A stretch of 64,000 nucleotides of DNA from CAWATZ01 sp963784995 (GCA_963784995.1 CAWATZ010000011.1:248001-312000), one strand, 5' to 3'; shown: positions 46,962-56,538, counted from the stretch's first letter. Program-made: numbers and translations. The notes: generated by a model not told the origin, from the letters alone.

Positions 46962-47159
46962 TCACGCCGGCAGCTCTGCCATTTTCAGAGCGTCCACCGG
47001 ACAGACCAAAACACACGCCGCACAGCTGATGCAATCCCGCGGCCGGGCGAGTACCGGTTGCCTTTTCCTCAGCTCCAGGCACTGCGTCGGACAGACCCGG
47101 ACGCAGTCACCGCAGCCGGTACAGCGCGTCTCATCCAGCACGGGCAGCTCACGACTCAC
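46962..47159 (-). CDS. 2[4Fe-4S] ferredoxin
   Basis: 65 residues from GTG 47159, eight bases after GGGGGGA. Two cluster motifs: CTGCGDCVRVCP and CISCAACVLVCP. Small electron carrier of the bacterial ferredoxin type. Its start overlaps the end of the receiver-domain gene by 11 bases, so the two are translated from one message. Confidence 0.9.
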   Translation of the reverse strand: MSRELPVLDETRCTGCGDCVRVCPTQCLELRKRQPVLARPRDCISCAACVLVCPVDALKMAELPA

Positions 47160-47544
47160 CCGTTGTTCCCCCCGTTGCAAAACCCGGCATCAGCCCTGCG
47201 ACAATCTCCGCCAGCCGTTCGCGACCCAGCGGCGGCAGCAGCACAAAGTCCGCACCCAGGTCCCACGCCAGCCCGGCCAGCCCGGCGTGGTCGGCGTCGC
47301 CCACGACCACCCGGCCCGTCTCCGGGCTCAGCCACGCCACCCGCTCCAGCAGACCGAACTCGCGTTCCAGGTCTCGGCCGAGGCGGATCACCAGCACTCC
47401 CGGCCCGCCCTGGCGCAGCAAGCGCAGACAGGGACCGATTTGCCGCGGCTCGCGCAAGGCCCAGCGCCGCTCCTCGGCCAGCGGACGCAGCAGCGCCGCC
47501 AGCCGGCTGTCGGGCTCGAAGACCAGGATCTGCGGGTGGCGCAT
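47149..47544 (-). CDS. Receiver-like protein
   Basis: 131 residues. Opens with PQILVFEPDSRLAALL and has the alternating pattern of a CheY-like receiver (VLVIRLGRDLE, VVVGDADHAG, GADFVLLPPL). The usual phospho-acceptor Asp position is not clear (VIRLG in place of VLLD), so it may be a pseudo-receiver. It follows the sigma-54-type activator gene and overlaps the ferredoxin. Confidence 0.65.
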   Translation of the reverse strand: MRHPQILVFEPDSRLAALLRPLAEERRWALREPRQIGPCLRLLRQGGPGVLVIRLGRDLEREFGLLERVAWLSPETGRVVVGDADHAGLAGLAWDLGADFVLLPPLGRERLAEIVAGLMPGFATGGTTGES

Positions 47545-48162
47545 GGGAAGCGGTCAATCCTCACTTTCCGGTGCGGGGTCGCTGATCTCCAGCGCCTTCA
47601 TCCGCCGAAACAGCCGGGGCCGCCAGACGCCCAGCAGCTCGGCCGCCTTCCCCTTGTGGCCTCTGGTTCGCTCCAGCGCTAGCACGATCAGCCGGCGCTC
47701 CACCTGCTCCAGTACCTCGTCCAGCTTCGGCAGTGCGTCCGGCGCTCGACCCGGCGTCTCGGCCAGGCGCTGCGGCAGCCGCAGGGACAGAGGCAGGTCG
47801 TCGGCCGCGATCCGGTCCGAGCCGGCCCGCTGGCGGGCCTGGTCCAGCACCTGCAGCAACTCGGCCAGGTTGCCTTGCCAGGCGTGCCGGGTCAGCATCT
47901 CCTGCGCAGGCGGCGCCAGACCGGCGATCGACTTCTCGCCGTCCGAGTTCAGCCGGGCCAAAGCTGCGCTCGATCAGCAGCGGCAGATCGAGAAGCCGGT
48001 CCCGCAGTGGCGGCAGTTCCAGCCGGTACGTGTCCAGGGCACAGAACAGCTCTTCCAGCAACTGGCCCGAGGCGATCTGGCTGCGCGGGTCGGTCGAAAA
48101 GCCGACCAGCAAGCGAGGCAGCGTTTCCGGCGTCTCCGCCAGGTCTTCCGGGTCCACCTCAT

Positions 48163-48218
48163 ACAAGCCCGAAGCGCCAGCGCCGGGGTTGTCCCGTCGC
48201 TGGCGCTCCGGGCTTGTG
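48163..48218. repeat. Palindrome inside the regulator gene
   Basis: Inverted repeat (ACAAGCCCGAAGCGCCAGCG and complement, one mismatch) read in frame as SPERQRRDNPGAGASGL. It is an insertion in a place where related AAA+ proteins have no such sequence. Confidence 0.85.
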
Positions 48219-48597
48219 AGAATTCGTTCCCACAGAAGCAGCTGCAGGTCGCGCGGCAGCCGGCCGGGTTCGTGCAGATAGAGTGCGCCCAGTTGCCGGC
48301 GCTGCAAGGCCCCGGCGTCGGCCAGCAGCAGCGCCCCGACCGACCAGGCCGGCAGGCGCGGCACAATCCAGCGCGGCGAAGGAGCGCTCGCGCTGGGGAC
48401 TGTGGGCATGGATCAGCCGGGCCAGCGTCTGCTTGCCGCTGCCCGGCTCGCCCAGCAGCACCACGGGACAGCGCAGTTCCGCCGCCAGCCGCACCTGCTC
48501 GGCCAGGCGGCGCAGCGTCGGAACGGCCTCCGACGGCAGGAACAGGTTGAGCCGGCGCTGCACCTGCTGCCGCAGCGCCGCCAGGCGCGGCGGCATT

Positions 48598-48649
48598 GTA
48601 GCCATCACGCTCCGCGTGATGGTTTCATCACGCGGAGCGTGATGGCTAC
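48598..48649. repeat. Perfect palindrome inside the regulator gene
   Basis: 24-bp perfect arms (GTAGCCATCACGCTCCGCGT... and complement) with a 4-base loop, read in frame as HHAPRDETITRSVMAT between the PAS and AAA+ parts. Confidence 0.88.
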
Positions 48650-49055
48650 CCTGGACCGGCACAATCCGGCCCAGCAGGCGCAGCCGGCCCTTTTCCCGCA
48701 GCGGCGTGAATTCCACGTCCCACCAGCGGGGCGGCGAGCCGCCCGGCAGCAGCCGGCGCACCTGGACCGTTTCGCCGCGCAGCGCTTCCTGGGGAGGGCA
48801 GAGCAAATAGGCCAGGATGTCCTGGGGAGTGTCCGCCAGGGTGACGGGCCGGCGACGGCGGCAGACCAGATGGCGGGCCTCGCTGGCGGACAGGCCAGTC
48901 AGCTTTTCCCAGGCCCGGTTGACGGACAGGAGCGTTCGCCGGCGGTTGAGGATGAACAGAGGATCGTCGGTTCGCTGGAACAGGGCCTGCCAGCGAAAAT
49001 CCCGGTCCGGACGTTCTGCCGGCGGATCAGGAGCCGGAGGTCCCGCGCTCATGGC

Positions 49056-49238
49056 TCAGAGCTTGCTCACGAGGTACAGCACCACGCCAATGATTCCCAG
49101 GAACAGACCCAGCCGGCGCATCCACCGGAAGGCCTCGCTCCAGATGACGCCCCACTCGTCCGAGCGCGTGCCGCTGTAAACCAGGCTGACGATCACGATC
49201 AGCAGCGGCAGATCAATCAGATAGATATTGTGGTTCAC
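49056..49238 (-). CDS. Small membrane protein
   Basis: 60 residues with two hydrophobic helices (IYLIDLPLLIVIVSLVYSG and LGLFLGIIGVVLYLVSKL). Its ATG overlaps the stop of the DUF6677 gene by four bases and it ends three bases before the regulator gene, so it is part of the same operon. Function unknown. Confidence 0.75.
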   Translation of the reverse strand: MNHNIYLIDLPLLIVIVSLVYSGTRSDEWGVIWSEAFRWMRRLGLFLGIIGVVLYLVSKL

Positions 49239-49864
49239 GTGGCCTGCGGGGGGTTAGTTTTCCGGGAAGAGGCGGCCGCGGCAGCTCCGGCGAGCAGGGC
49301 CGGGCCGGCCAGGGCGTCGTAAATGACCATGATGTTCAGCACGCCGGCGATCACGGTGTACACCCAGCCCAGCTCCAGCAGCTTGTTGCCGCCGGTGTGG
49401 ACGGCGTTGAGGGACTCCGGGTCCGGTGTGCGCATGAAGCCGTTCAGCGGCGGCTTTTCCTGTTTGGGATTGAAGTTGGCGTACTGCCAGATGGCCGGCC
49501 AGACGACGATGCCCATCCAGAACTGGCCGAGGAACTGCGGCCGATGATACAGGTCGGTCGCCAGGCGCGTCCAGCTATCCTGTTGGGGGTTGCGCTCCTC
49601 GCTCGTGGGCAGGTACACGTTGCTGGTGAGATGATACTCTTTCACCTGGCCGTCGCTGACGACGGCCGCACGTCCCTGGCCCAGGAACAGCCCGTAGAAG
49701 AACAGCGTGTACAGGCAGACCATGAAGAGCAAGCCCTTGCCCACCCGGCCCTGGACCATCTGACCCAGACCCGGGACCAGATAGCTGAGGACGGCCGCCA
49801 CGGGGGCGAAAGGCGGTGGGGGCGGAAGGGGGTTCTTGTCGGGAGACTTGGCGGAAGATTCCAT
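49235..49864 (-). CDS. DUF6677-like membrane protein
   Basis: 209 residues. A proline-rich start (PLPPPPPF) is followed by about four membrane segments, with a TM2-like VPGLGQMVQGRVGKGLLFMV near the front. A periplasmic loop lies between, and the C-terminal helices are around LELGWVYTVIAGVLNIMVIY. I associate this with the planctomycete family DUF6677. First gene of the run down to 45.2 kb. Confidence 0.7.
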   Translation of the reverse strand: MESSAKSPDKNPLPPPPPFAPVAAVLSYLVPGLGQMVQGRVGKGLLFMVCLYTLFFYGLFLGQGRAAVVSDGQVKEYHLTSNVYLPTSEERNPQQDSWTRLATDLYHRPQFLGQFWMGIVVWPAIWQYANFNPKQEKPPLNGFMRTPDPESLNAVHTGGNKLLELGWVYTVIAGVLNIMVIYDALAGPALLAGAAAAASSRKTNPPQAT

Positions 49865-49966
49865 CGATTGTTCCTGGCCGGCGGTTGCGTAGTGGCTCCC
49901 TGTCGCGTCGCTGTCTCCAGGACGCCAGGGTCCTTACCATCTCCTTATTCTAGCAACGACCGGCCC

Positions 49967-50108
49967 TCAGGTCCAACCCAACCAGCGTAGGACGGCTCTC
50001 CCGAGCCGCGCACGCAGCGCAGCGGAGTAAGCGGGCCTCTTCAAACCGCTTACTCCGCTGCGCTGCGTGCGCGGCTCGGCAGCCGTTGTCAGGTCCAACC
50101 CAACCAGC
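49967..50108. repeat. Palindromic insertion with 20-bp direct repeats
   Basis: TCAGGTCCAACCCAACCAGC occurs exactly at 49967-49986 and 50089-50108. Between them lie 102 bases containing an inverted repeat with arms of about 32 bp (GAGCCGCGCACGCAGCGCAG... and complement, 50003-50076). The direct repeats look like a target-site duplication and include the stop codon of the adjacent gene. Confidence 0.85.
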
Positions 50109-51186
50109 CCAGGAGGAACAGGGCCACGGCCCCGAGGAGGAACACCACGCCCAGAACGCCCAGCAACGTCTTGCCGCTGGGACCGGCCAGCCAGCGGCCC
50201 GGGGCGCCGGCCCGGCCAACCACCTGATCGAAGACGTTGTTGATCCAGATCAGCTGGCGCAGGGGCCAGAACAGCTCCTCGGTCGAGTCGGCGTCCGGTC
50301 TCGGAGTCGAAGTGTCCGGTCGCGGCCGGCCCTCGGTAAAGTGGTCAGGTTCGGAGTGCGCTCGAGGCAGCATGGGGTCCCTCGGTTCGGGGGGTTCGAG
50401 AGTGGAGCCGAACAGGGGTCGAGGATAGATCAGCGTCTCGGTCGCCGTGGGCAGCCCCAGGGGTGGCACCACTGGCTCGGGATCGCTTTCCGGCGGCCCG
50501 ACGACCGGCCGTTCGGGGATCGTGAAGGGTTTGGCGAGCGGCGACGGCGGTTCCTCGGCTGCGTGGGGCACGGCCGGCCTGGCCGGGGCCGGAGGCGGTG
50601 CCGCGTCCAAGGTCGGAACCGGCTCGTCGCGGCGCAGCCGGGCCTGCTCGGGCGTTTTCTGAGCCTGGGCCCAGCTTTCCGCCAGCGGCGGCCAGGTGTG
50701 GGGCGACGGTTTCCAGCTGGAGCGGAACGGGACCCATTCGCCATCGGGCCCCTCTTCGCCCTCCTCCGGACCAGCCGTCGGTTGGCTGGGGGGTGTCCGT
50801 TTGCGCAACCGGTGCGGTGGCTGCACGGCCAGGGGCGGAATGGCGGACGAACTGGGGACGTCCGCTGCCGGAGTCCGGGCTTCCTCCGGAGGCGCCTTCT
50901 TCGCTTCCGGTTGGTCCGGCTCGGCCGGCGGTTTCCGTGCCGCTGGCTCGATCTGTTCTGCCGCGCCCGGCTGCTCCGGCCGGGGACCGGACTGGAGCGG
51001 CCTGGCAACCGGGGCAGGCGTTTCCTCGGACGCTGCCGCGGCCGGGACCGGTTTGCCGGTCCTGTCCTCGACCCGGTTGACCGGCAGATCGAGCATTCGC
51101 TGCAGCAGTTCATCCAGCTCATCCAGCTGCTTCCGGGTAGGATGAAGGGAACTCACCACGTTTCGGGGGGACCGAGTGTTGGCCAT
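50089..51186 (-). CDS. Proline-rich protein with C-terminal membrane anchor
   Basis: 365 residues from ATG 51186 (MANTRSPRNVVSS). The N-terminal helix TRKQLDELDELLQRMLDLPV is followed by about 230 residues rich in Pro, Ala and Glu, probably disordered. The single transmembrane helix is at the very end (LLGVLGVVFLLGAVALFLLGWLGW). No family recognised. The stop codon lies in the duplicated 20-bp sequence of the neighbouring palindromic insertion. Confidence 0.75.
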   Translation of the reverse strand: MANTRSPRNVVSSLHPTRKQLDELDELLQRMLDLPVNRVEDRTGKPVPAAAASEETPAPVARPLQSGPRPEQPGAAEQIEPAARKPPAEPDQPEAKKAPPEEARTPAADVPSSSAIPPLAVQPPHRLRKRTPPSQPTAGPEEGEEGPDGEWVPFRSSWKPSPHTWPPLAESWAQAQKTPEQARLRRDEPVPTLDAAPPPAPARPAVPHAAEEPPSPLAKPFTIPERPVVGPPESDPEPVVPPLGLPTATETLIYPRPLFGSTLEPPEPRDPMLPRAHSEPDHFTEGRPRPDTSTPRPDADSTEELFWPLRQLIWINNVFDQVVGRAGAPGRWLAGPSGKTLLGVLGVVFLLGAVALFLLGWLGWT

Positions 51187-51207
51187 GACCGCCGTTCCTT
51201 CTTCCTG

Positions 51208-51245
51208 CCCTCTCCCCTCTCCCCAGCGGGGAGAGGGGAGAAAAA
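51208..51245. repeat. CT-rich hairpin before rsmE
   Basis: CTCTCCCCTCTCCCC pairs with GGGGAGAGGGGAG and is followed on the plus strand by six A residues. On the minus strand it precedes the proline-rich gene start. Dispersed-repeat type. Confidence 0.75.
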
Positions 51246-51356
51246 ATCGACCGAAAAGCAACCCTCGCCAGCCACTGGCGAACCGCGCCGTGCTTGTAGC
51301 AAGGAGCCCAAACGGGGAAAAGACCAACTGACCCGCCCCTGGCAGCGAGGCAACCC

Positions 51357-52067
51357 ATGTCCGAACGCTTTCACGTCGCTGGCGACCCAGCCCTCGGTCC
51401 CTTCGAGATCACGGGGCCGGAGGCGCACCACCTGGCCACCGTTTGCCGGCTGCGGCCGGGCGACTCCCTGGTGCTGTTCAATGGTCGGGGCGAAGAATAC
51501 CCGGCGAAGATAAGTCAGCTGGGCAAGAAGAGCGTTCTGGTGGACGTGCTGGCCGTGGAGCGACCGGCCCGGGAGGTCGGCTTTCGGCTGGAGGTGGCGG
51601 CCCCGCTGCCCAGGGGCGACCGGGCGGACTTCCTGATCGAGAAGCTGACCGAGCTGGGCGTGACCTGCTTCACACCATTGCAGACGGCCCGGAGCGTGGT
51701 CCATCCCCGGGAGAGCAAGCTGGATCGGCTGCAGCGGCACGTCATCGAGGCGAGCAAGCAGTGCGGTCGCAACCTGCTGATGCGGATTGGCGAGCTGACC
51801 CGGTGGGACGAGTTCCGGAGCTGGCCCGGTCTGCCGGTGCGGAAACTCCTGGCTCATCCGGGCGGCCAGGCCCTCTCCGACGTGCCGACGAATGCTCGAC
51901 AGGACGTGGTCCTGGCGGTCGGCCCTGAAGGCGGATTTACCGACGAGGAGGCCAGGCAGGGACAGGAGGCGGGCTGGCAGCTGGTGTCGCTTGGTCCGCG
52001 GATTCTGCGGGTGGAGACGGCGGCCATCGCCCTGGCGGCGGTGCTGGGGATGGTTGGACCTTGTTAG
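51357..52067 (+). CDS. rsmE: 16S rRNA m3U1498 methyltransferase
   Basis: 236 residues. The N-terminal PUA-like part (HHLATVCRLRPGDSLVLFNG) is followed by a SPOUT knot with VGPEGGFTDEE and LGPRILRVETAAI. Also KLTELGVTCFTPLQTARSVV. Adds a methyl to N3 of U1498. Complete. The stop lies at the start of a strong palindromic terminator shared with the convergent DUF2203 gene. Confidence 0.95.
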   Translation: MSERFHVAGDPALGPFEITGPEAHHLATVCRLRPGDSLVLFNGRGEEYPAKISQLGKKSVLVDVLAVERPAREVGFRLEVAAPLPRGDRADFLIEKLTELGVTCFTPLQTARSVVHPRESKLDRLQRHVIEASKQCGRNLLMRIGELTRWDEFRSWPGLPVRKLLAHPGGQALSDVPTNARQDVVLAVGPEGGFTDEEARQGQEAGWQLVSLGPRILRVETAAIALAAVLGMVGPC

Positions 52068-52132
52068 AGCGTTCGGAGAACAGAGCGAGCGGGGGTTAAC
52101 ACCCCCCGCTCGCTCTGTTCTCCGAACGCTCT
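52066..52132. terminator. Bidirectional terminator-like palindrome
   Basis: Perfect arms of about 30 bp (AGAGCGTTCGGAGAACAGAG... and complement) with a 6-base loop, between the convergent rsmE and DUF2203 genes. Confidence 0.8.
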
Positions 52133-52140
52133 TGCGGCGG

Positions 52141-52647
52141 TCACCGCTTGGGCCGATACCGGCTCCAGCCATTGTCGCGGACCGGCCGGGTCCAGTGTTC
52201 GGGCACGGGATGCCGTTCCGTCTCATCCGCGAAGTTCCAGAACTTCAGGCCCTCCTCGCCCGGCTTCCAGGAGAAGAACGCCTTGCGATCGTTGACCACC
52301 GTCGGGAAGCCAACGAGCCCGAAAGTCTGGTCGAGCAGGACCACGCCCAGGCCGGTCAATTCGACCAGGTGCGCCTGCATCTGCTGACCCAGGAGCACCA
52401 GCTCATCCTGGATCGCATAGCGCCGCGACCGTTCCGGCCAGGTCAGCGCCCGTTTGCGGCGCTCCAGCCGGGTCAGCTCCGGCAGCAGTTTGACGTTGCG
52501 GCGGTGGTTGTCGATGATGTCCGTCACGATGCGGCCAACCAGCGGCAGCATGGCCTGGCTGGCCCCCCAGGTCAGTATCTGATCACCCTGACCGGGTTGC
52601 TCCGACGCATCCGAAGCCCGCGGTTCGGTGAAACCGTTCATTGCCAT
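52141..52647 (-). CDS. DUF2203 family protein
   Basis: 168 residues. Family signs: ASQAMLPLVGRIVTDIIDNH near the start, LTGLGVVLLDQTFGLVGFP, then FFSWKPGEEGLKFWNFADET with HPVPEHW. Cytosolic, mostly helical. Function unknown. Confidence 0.85.
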   Translation of the reverse strand: MAMNGFTEPRASDASEQPGQGDQILTWGASQAMLPLVGRIVTDIIDNHRRNVKLLPELTRLERRKRALTWPERSRRYAIQDELVLLGQQMQAHLVELTGLGVVLLDQTFGLVGFPTVVNDRKAFFSWKPGEEGLKFWNFADETERHPVPEHWTRPVRDNGWSRYRPKR

Positions 52648-52959
52648 TCCCCCTCACGCCAAAAACACGTGTGCTACCCATCTGTATTCTACGTTCGGTT
52701 TTCCCGGCGGGCGTCTTCCACGCAAACAATTCTTGGCCCAATCACGCCCGGTCCGCCACGGGAGCACAACAGGCATCGTCGCTCCCTTCACCATCCTGAG
52801 TATAATTAACACCCTGACGAGTGCCAATCGAATTGCCGGCAGACAAGGCCGCTTCGCTGGGTCCCAGACGATGGTCTTCCCGTGAATCCGGCACGGCCAG
52901 CAAAGTCAAGGTTTGCGCCAAGGTTTCGCGCGCTTGCCGGGACGAGGTGGTTATTGCGG

Positions 52960-53215
52960 CTCAGGAAGAAAAAAGACCGCCTCGGCTCCGGACCCAGGAA
53001 GAAAAAGACCGCCTCGGCTCCGGACCCAGGGCGCTGCCCTGGGCTATCGTGTTGCGCCCCTTCGGGGCGGAAAACAAGACCCCCGAAGGGGTGCCCCCGA
53101 CACCTGGGGCGTTGCCCCAGGCTATCGTGTTGCGCCCCTTCGGGGCGGAAAACCTTGTCTTTCGCCCCGAAGGGGCGCAACAGGATAGCCCAGGGCAGCG
53201 CCCTGGGGACCAGCG
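52960..53215. repeat. Cluster of GC-rich repeats
   Basis: Two tandem copies of a unit around AAAAAGACCGCCTCGGCTCC (52970-53030). Two direct copies of a block that ends GCTATCGTGTTGCGCCCC plus TTCGGGGCGG follow (53027-53077 and 53104-53153), then an inverted copy (53158-53210). The block itself contains small palindromes. The rest of 52648-53312 shows no gene. Confidence 0.8.
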
Positions 53216-53312
53216 AAGGACGTTTGTTTTCTGAGCCGCAATAGCCACGACGCGGAGCGCATCAGGCAGATCCAACGCCGACTCCGCTCCCCGCCCCTTG
53301 CAGAGCAGTCGC

Positions 53313-56300
53313 TCAGGAGAGGCTCAGCGTCGCCGTTTGCTTTGTGGCGGCGAAGGTATTGCCGGCGGCGTCGGTGGCCGTGGCGTTGAACGTGATGGTG
53401 CCGTTTTTCAAGCTGCTCACGTTGACGACGGCCGACCAGGTGCCATCCGTGCCCACCAGGACGGCCGGTGTGGTCGCGGAGGTGTTGGTACTGTCCGTGA
53501 CCGTGACGGCGACCGTGTTGCCAGGCACGCCCGTGCCGGACACGGCGGCGTTGGCACTGGTCACCGGGCTGGTCACCGTGTTGATGCTGGCGGTCGGCGC
53601 CACGGTTTGCTTGGGTGCCGTCAGGGTGCCCGTGGCGGTGTTCTTGGCTGCGTCCGTTTCCGTGGCGGTGTAAGTCACCAGGCCGTCGCCCAGACTGCCA
53701 ACCGCGAGGTTGCTGACGCTCCAGGTGCCACTGGCGCCCGCCGTGGTCGTGACCGGCGTGGCCGGCGTCGAAGTGCTGCCCTCGCTGGCGACCACACTGA
53801 CAGTCGCACCCGGCGCTGCCGTGCCGGAGACCGTGGTGGTCGGGGCGTTGGTGGAGTTGATCGGGCTGGTCACCGAGGAGATGGTCACGGTGGGCGCGGC
53901 CGTGTCCTTGATGGCCGACAACGTCGTCGAGGTCGAGGGCGTCAGCGACACGTCGGTGGCGGTGTAGGTAATCGGGCCATCTTTCAGCGTGCTCACGTCG
54001 AGAGAAGGCACCGTCCACGTGCCACCGCTGGCGGTGACGGTCGTTGAAACCTGCGCATTGGTGCTGTCCGTGGCCGTTACCGTGATCGAGTCGCTGCCCT
54101 CGGCTTTGCCGGAGAGCGTCACGGTGGTCGAGCCCGAACTGACGTCGGTGATCGGGTTGGTCGCCGAGGTGATGTCAACGAACCCAGTCGGGAGGGCCAG
54201 GGTTGTCGGACCCGTGGGGCTGGCCTGGGCCGAATTGCCGGCGGCGTTCGTGGCCGTGGCGCTGAACGTGACCTGACCGTTCGTCAAAGTGGACAGGTCC
54301 AGATTCGCGGTCCAGTTGCCGCTGGCGTCCGCGGTGACGGGCTGCGACGTCACCGTGTTCGCTGTCGGAGTAGCGCTGTCGGTGGCGGTGACCACAACCG
54401 AGCTGCCAGGCGTTGCCGTGCCGGTGACAGCGAGGTTGGGCGCGGTGACCGTCAGCGCCCACCGAGTTGACCGTGACCGCCGGCGCCGTGGTGTCCAGGG
54501 CGGCCGTTTGCGTGGCCACGTTGGTCCGGCTGGCGGTATCGGTGGCCGTGGCCGTGAACGTCACCAGGCCATTGCTCAGGCCGCTCAAATTGAGATCGCC
54601 GCTGACCGTGCCAAAGGGCACCGACCAGGTTCCGCCGGTCGCGGTGACAGCGGGAGCCGAGACCGAGTGAGTGCCGTCGCTGGCCGTCACGGTGACGCTG
54701 GCGCCGGTTTCGGCCGTGCCGGAGATGCCGGTGAGCGAGCCCGTGCCCTGCTCGTCCGCGAGGTTGATGGTCATGGGCACCGGCGAGATGCCCAGGGCCG
54801 GCACCGTCTTGGTCGAGGTCACCGTGGTCGAGGTGCTGCCAAGCGTGGTCACGGCCGAGTAGGTGATGGTGCCGTTGGTCTGGAGCGGGGTCCCGGTCGT
54901 GCCCGAGACGAGGTTCAGGTTGTTCACCGTCCAGGAACCGTTGCTTCCCGCGGTGGTCGTCACTGCCGCAGTCGTGTTGGTGCCATCGCTGGCCGTCACG
55001 GAGACGGAATCTCCCGCCTGGGTCGCGCCCGAGACGGTGGCCGTCGTCGTGGTGGAGCCGTTGGCCGTGGTCTCCGGGTTGATCCGGACCGAGTTGAGCG
55101 CCGACACGGTCACCTTGAACGTGGTCGAGACGCTGTTGCCCACGTCGTCGGTGGCCTTGACCGTCACCGTGGCCGTGCCGGACTGCCCGGCCACGGGCAG
55201 CAGCTGGAGGACTTCGGGGTGCTGATCCGTTGCGAAAGTGCCGGTGTTTTCGAGCTGGACGTTGAGGATGCTGGTGTTGCTGCTGGTCACGGTGTAGGTC
55301 AAGGTGTCAGGGTTCTTCAGGACCGTGGCGCTGGTGATCGTCTCGAAATTGCTGCTGGTTGGCGTCCCGGAGGTGAAGTTCACCAGCGGCAGGTTGGTGA
55401 AGGCACCGTTGAGGGAGGATTGATTCGCTGGCGTCGCGCCTTGCAGCGCCGTGAAGGCCGCCTGGCTGGCCGAGTCGGAGGCAATCGTCCCGAAGACGGC
55501 GTACCCCGCCCCGGCACTCGCGTTCGAGAGAGAGGTGGAATTGTCCGTGATGTTGAAAAAGAACTGGCTGGTGGCGGTGTTGTCGCCAGACAACCGGGCC
55601 ATGGCAATGGTGTTCGCCACGTTCGGCAAGGAGGGGCTGGATTCGTTGGCGAGCATCGGATCGTTGGAGTTGGCCACCGAGCCGAAAGTTCCCGCGTCGA
55701 AGCCGCCGCCCTGGAGGACGTTTTCGGGGGTGTTGGCAAACACACCGCCGGAGGAAGTCAGACTGCTGAGGCGGTGGAAGATCGTGTTGTCGTACCGGCC
55801 CGACTCGACGTAATCGAGGAAGTTGGCCACCGTCTGTGGGGCCTGCTTGTCGTCCAGGTTCAAGTCCAGGGTGAGCGGCGTCGTGCCGTCCATGATGTTG
55901 AACTGGACCTCGCTTCCCGAAGCCGCGTTGGGGTCGCTGAAGTTCGAGGCCAGGTCGAGGGTCGTGGTGTCATTGCTGGAATCGAGCACCATGTTGGCGA
56001 TGGAGGCCGCGACGGTCGGGTTCATGTCCGACGTGGGTCCGGCGAACTGGGACGGAATGTCGATCGGGGTGCTGACGTTGGTCACCTCGCGCAGCGAAAC
56101 GCCATAGGGGCTCAAGCCGCCGAGGCCGAGGCTCTCCTTGGCGAGCCCTCCGGCCGTGACGGTGACGTTGGAGACCGTGGTCCCCCCGATGTAATCAATC
56201 CCTGGCACGGTGGTGAGGGTGTAAGTGCCCGGCGTCAGACTGCGAAACACGAACAGGCCGCTGGAGTCGGTGGTGGTCGTCTGGGTGCCGCCGGGGCCCG

Positions 56301-56538
56301 AGAGCAGGACCTCGGCGCCCGGAGCGTTGAACGTTTGCCCGGCCAGCGATCCGCCCACGCTGCCGCTGATCGTGCCCAGGGGGCTGACCGACGGCAGGAC
56401 GCGATCTTCCAGCGCCAGCAATTCGAGCCGGGCCTGGAGCTTCTCCCGCGGCTTGAGCGGAAGACGTTTCGGGTTGGCCTGCCCCTGGAGAAGACCCCAC
56501 AACTGCTGCACGACTCGGCGCATAAGAAAAACCCTCAC
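53313..56538 (-). CDS. Large secreted cyclophilin/Ig-repeat protein (frameshifted)
   Basis: The N-terminus has a basic region and LEDRVLPSVSP, a feature of large exported Gemmataceae proteins. Then: a carboxypeptidase-regulatory-like beta domain (GTISGSVGGSLAGQTF), a cyclophilin-type peptidyl-prolyl isomerase domain (about residues 210-360: TVANFLDYVESGRYDNTIFH, VLQGGGFD, ATSQFFFNI), and at least six Ig-like repeats with VTVTATDST blocks. An extra C in a CCC run near 54459 moves the frame; the second frame begins ALTVTAPNLAVTG and stops at 53313. About 1074 residues when joined. Probably at the cell surface. Confidence 0.8.

Larger units (their letters stand above)
47554..49052 (-). pseudogene. 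PAS-AAA+ sigma-54-type regulator with two frameshifts
   Basis: Frame 1 (from 49052): PAS domain (ALFQRTDDPLFILNRRRTLL) and AAA+ P-loop GEPGSGKQTL. Near 48366 an extra G shifts to LPAWSVGALLLADAG; near 47953 an extra T shifts to ARLNSDGEKSIAG, ending in a Fis-type helix-turn-helix (GHKGKAAELLGVWRPRLFRR). The GAFTGA loop is absent and Walker B reads LYLHEPGRLP (His for Asp), so it probably cannot activate sigma-54 polymerase. Two palindromic repeats are translated inside it. Confidence 0.75.
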
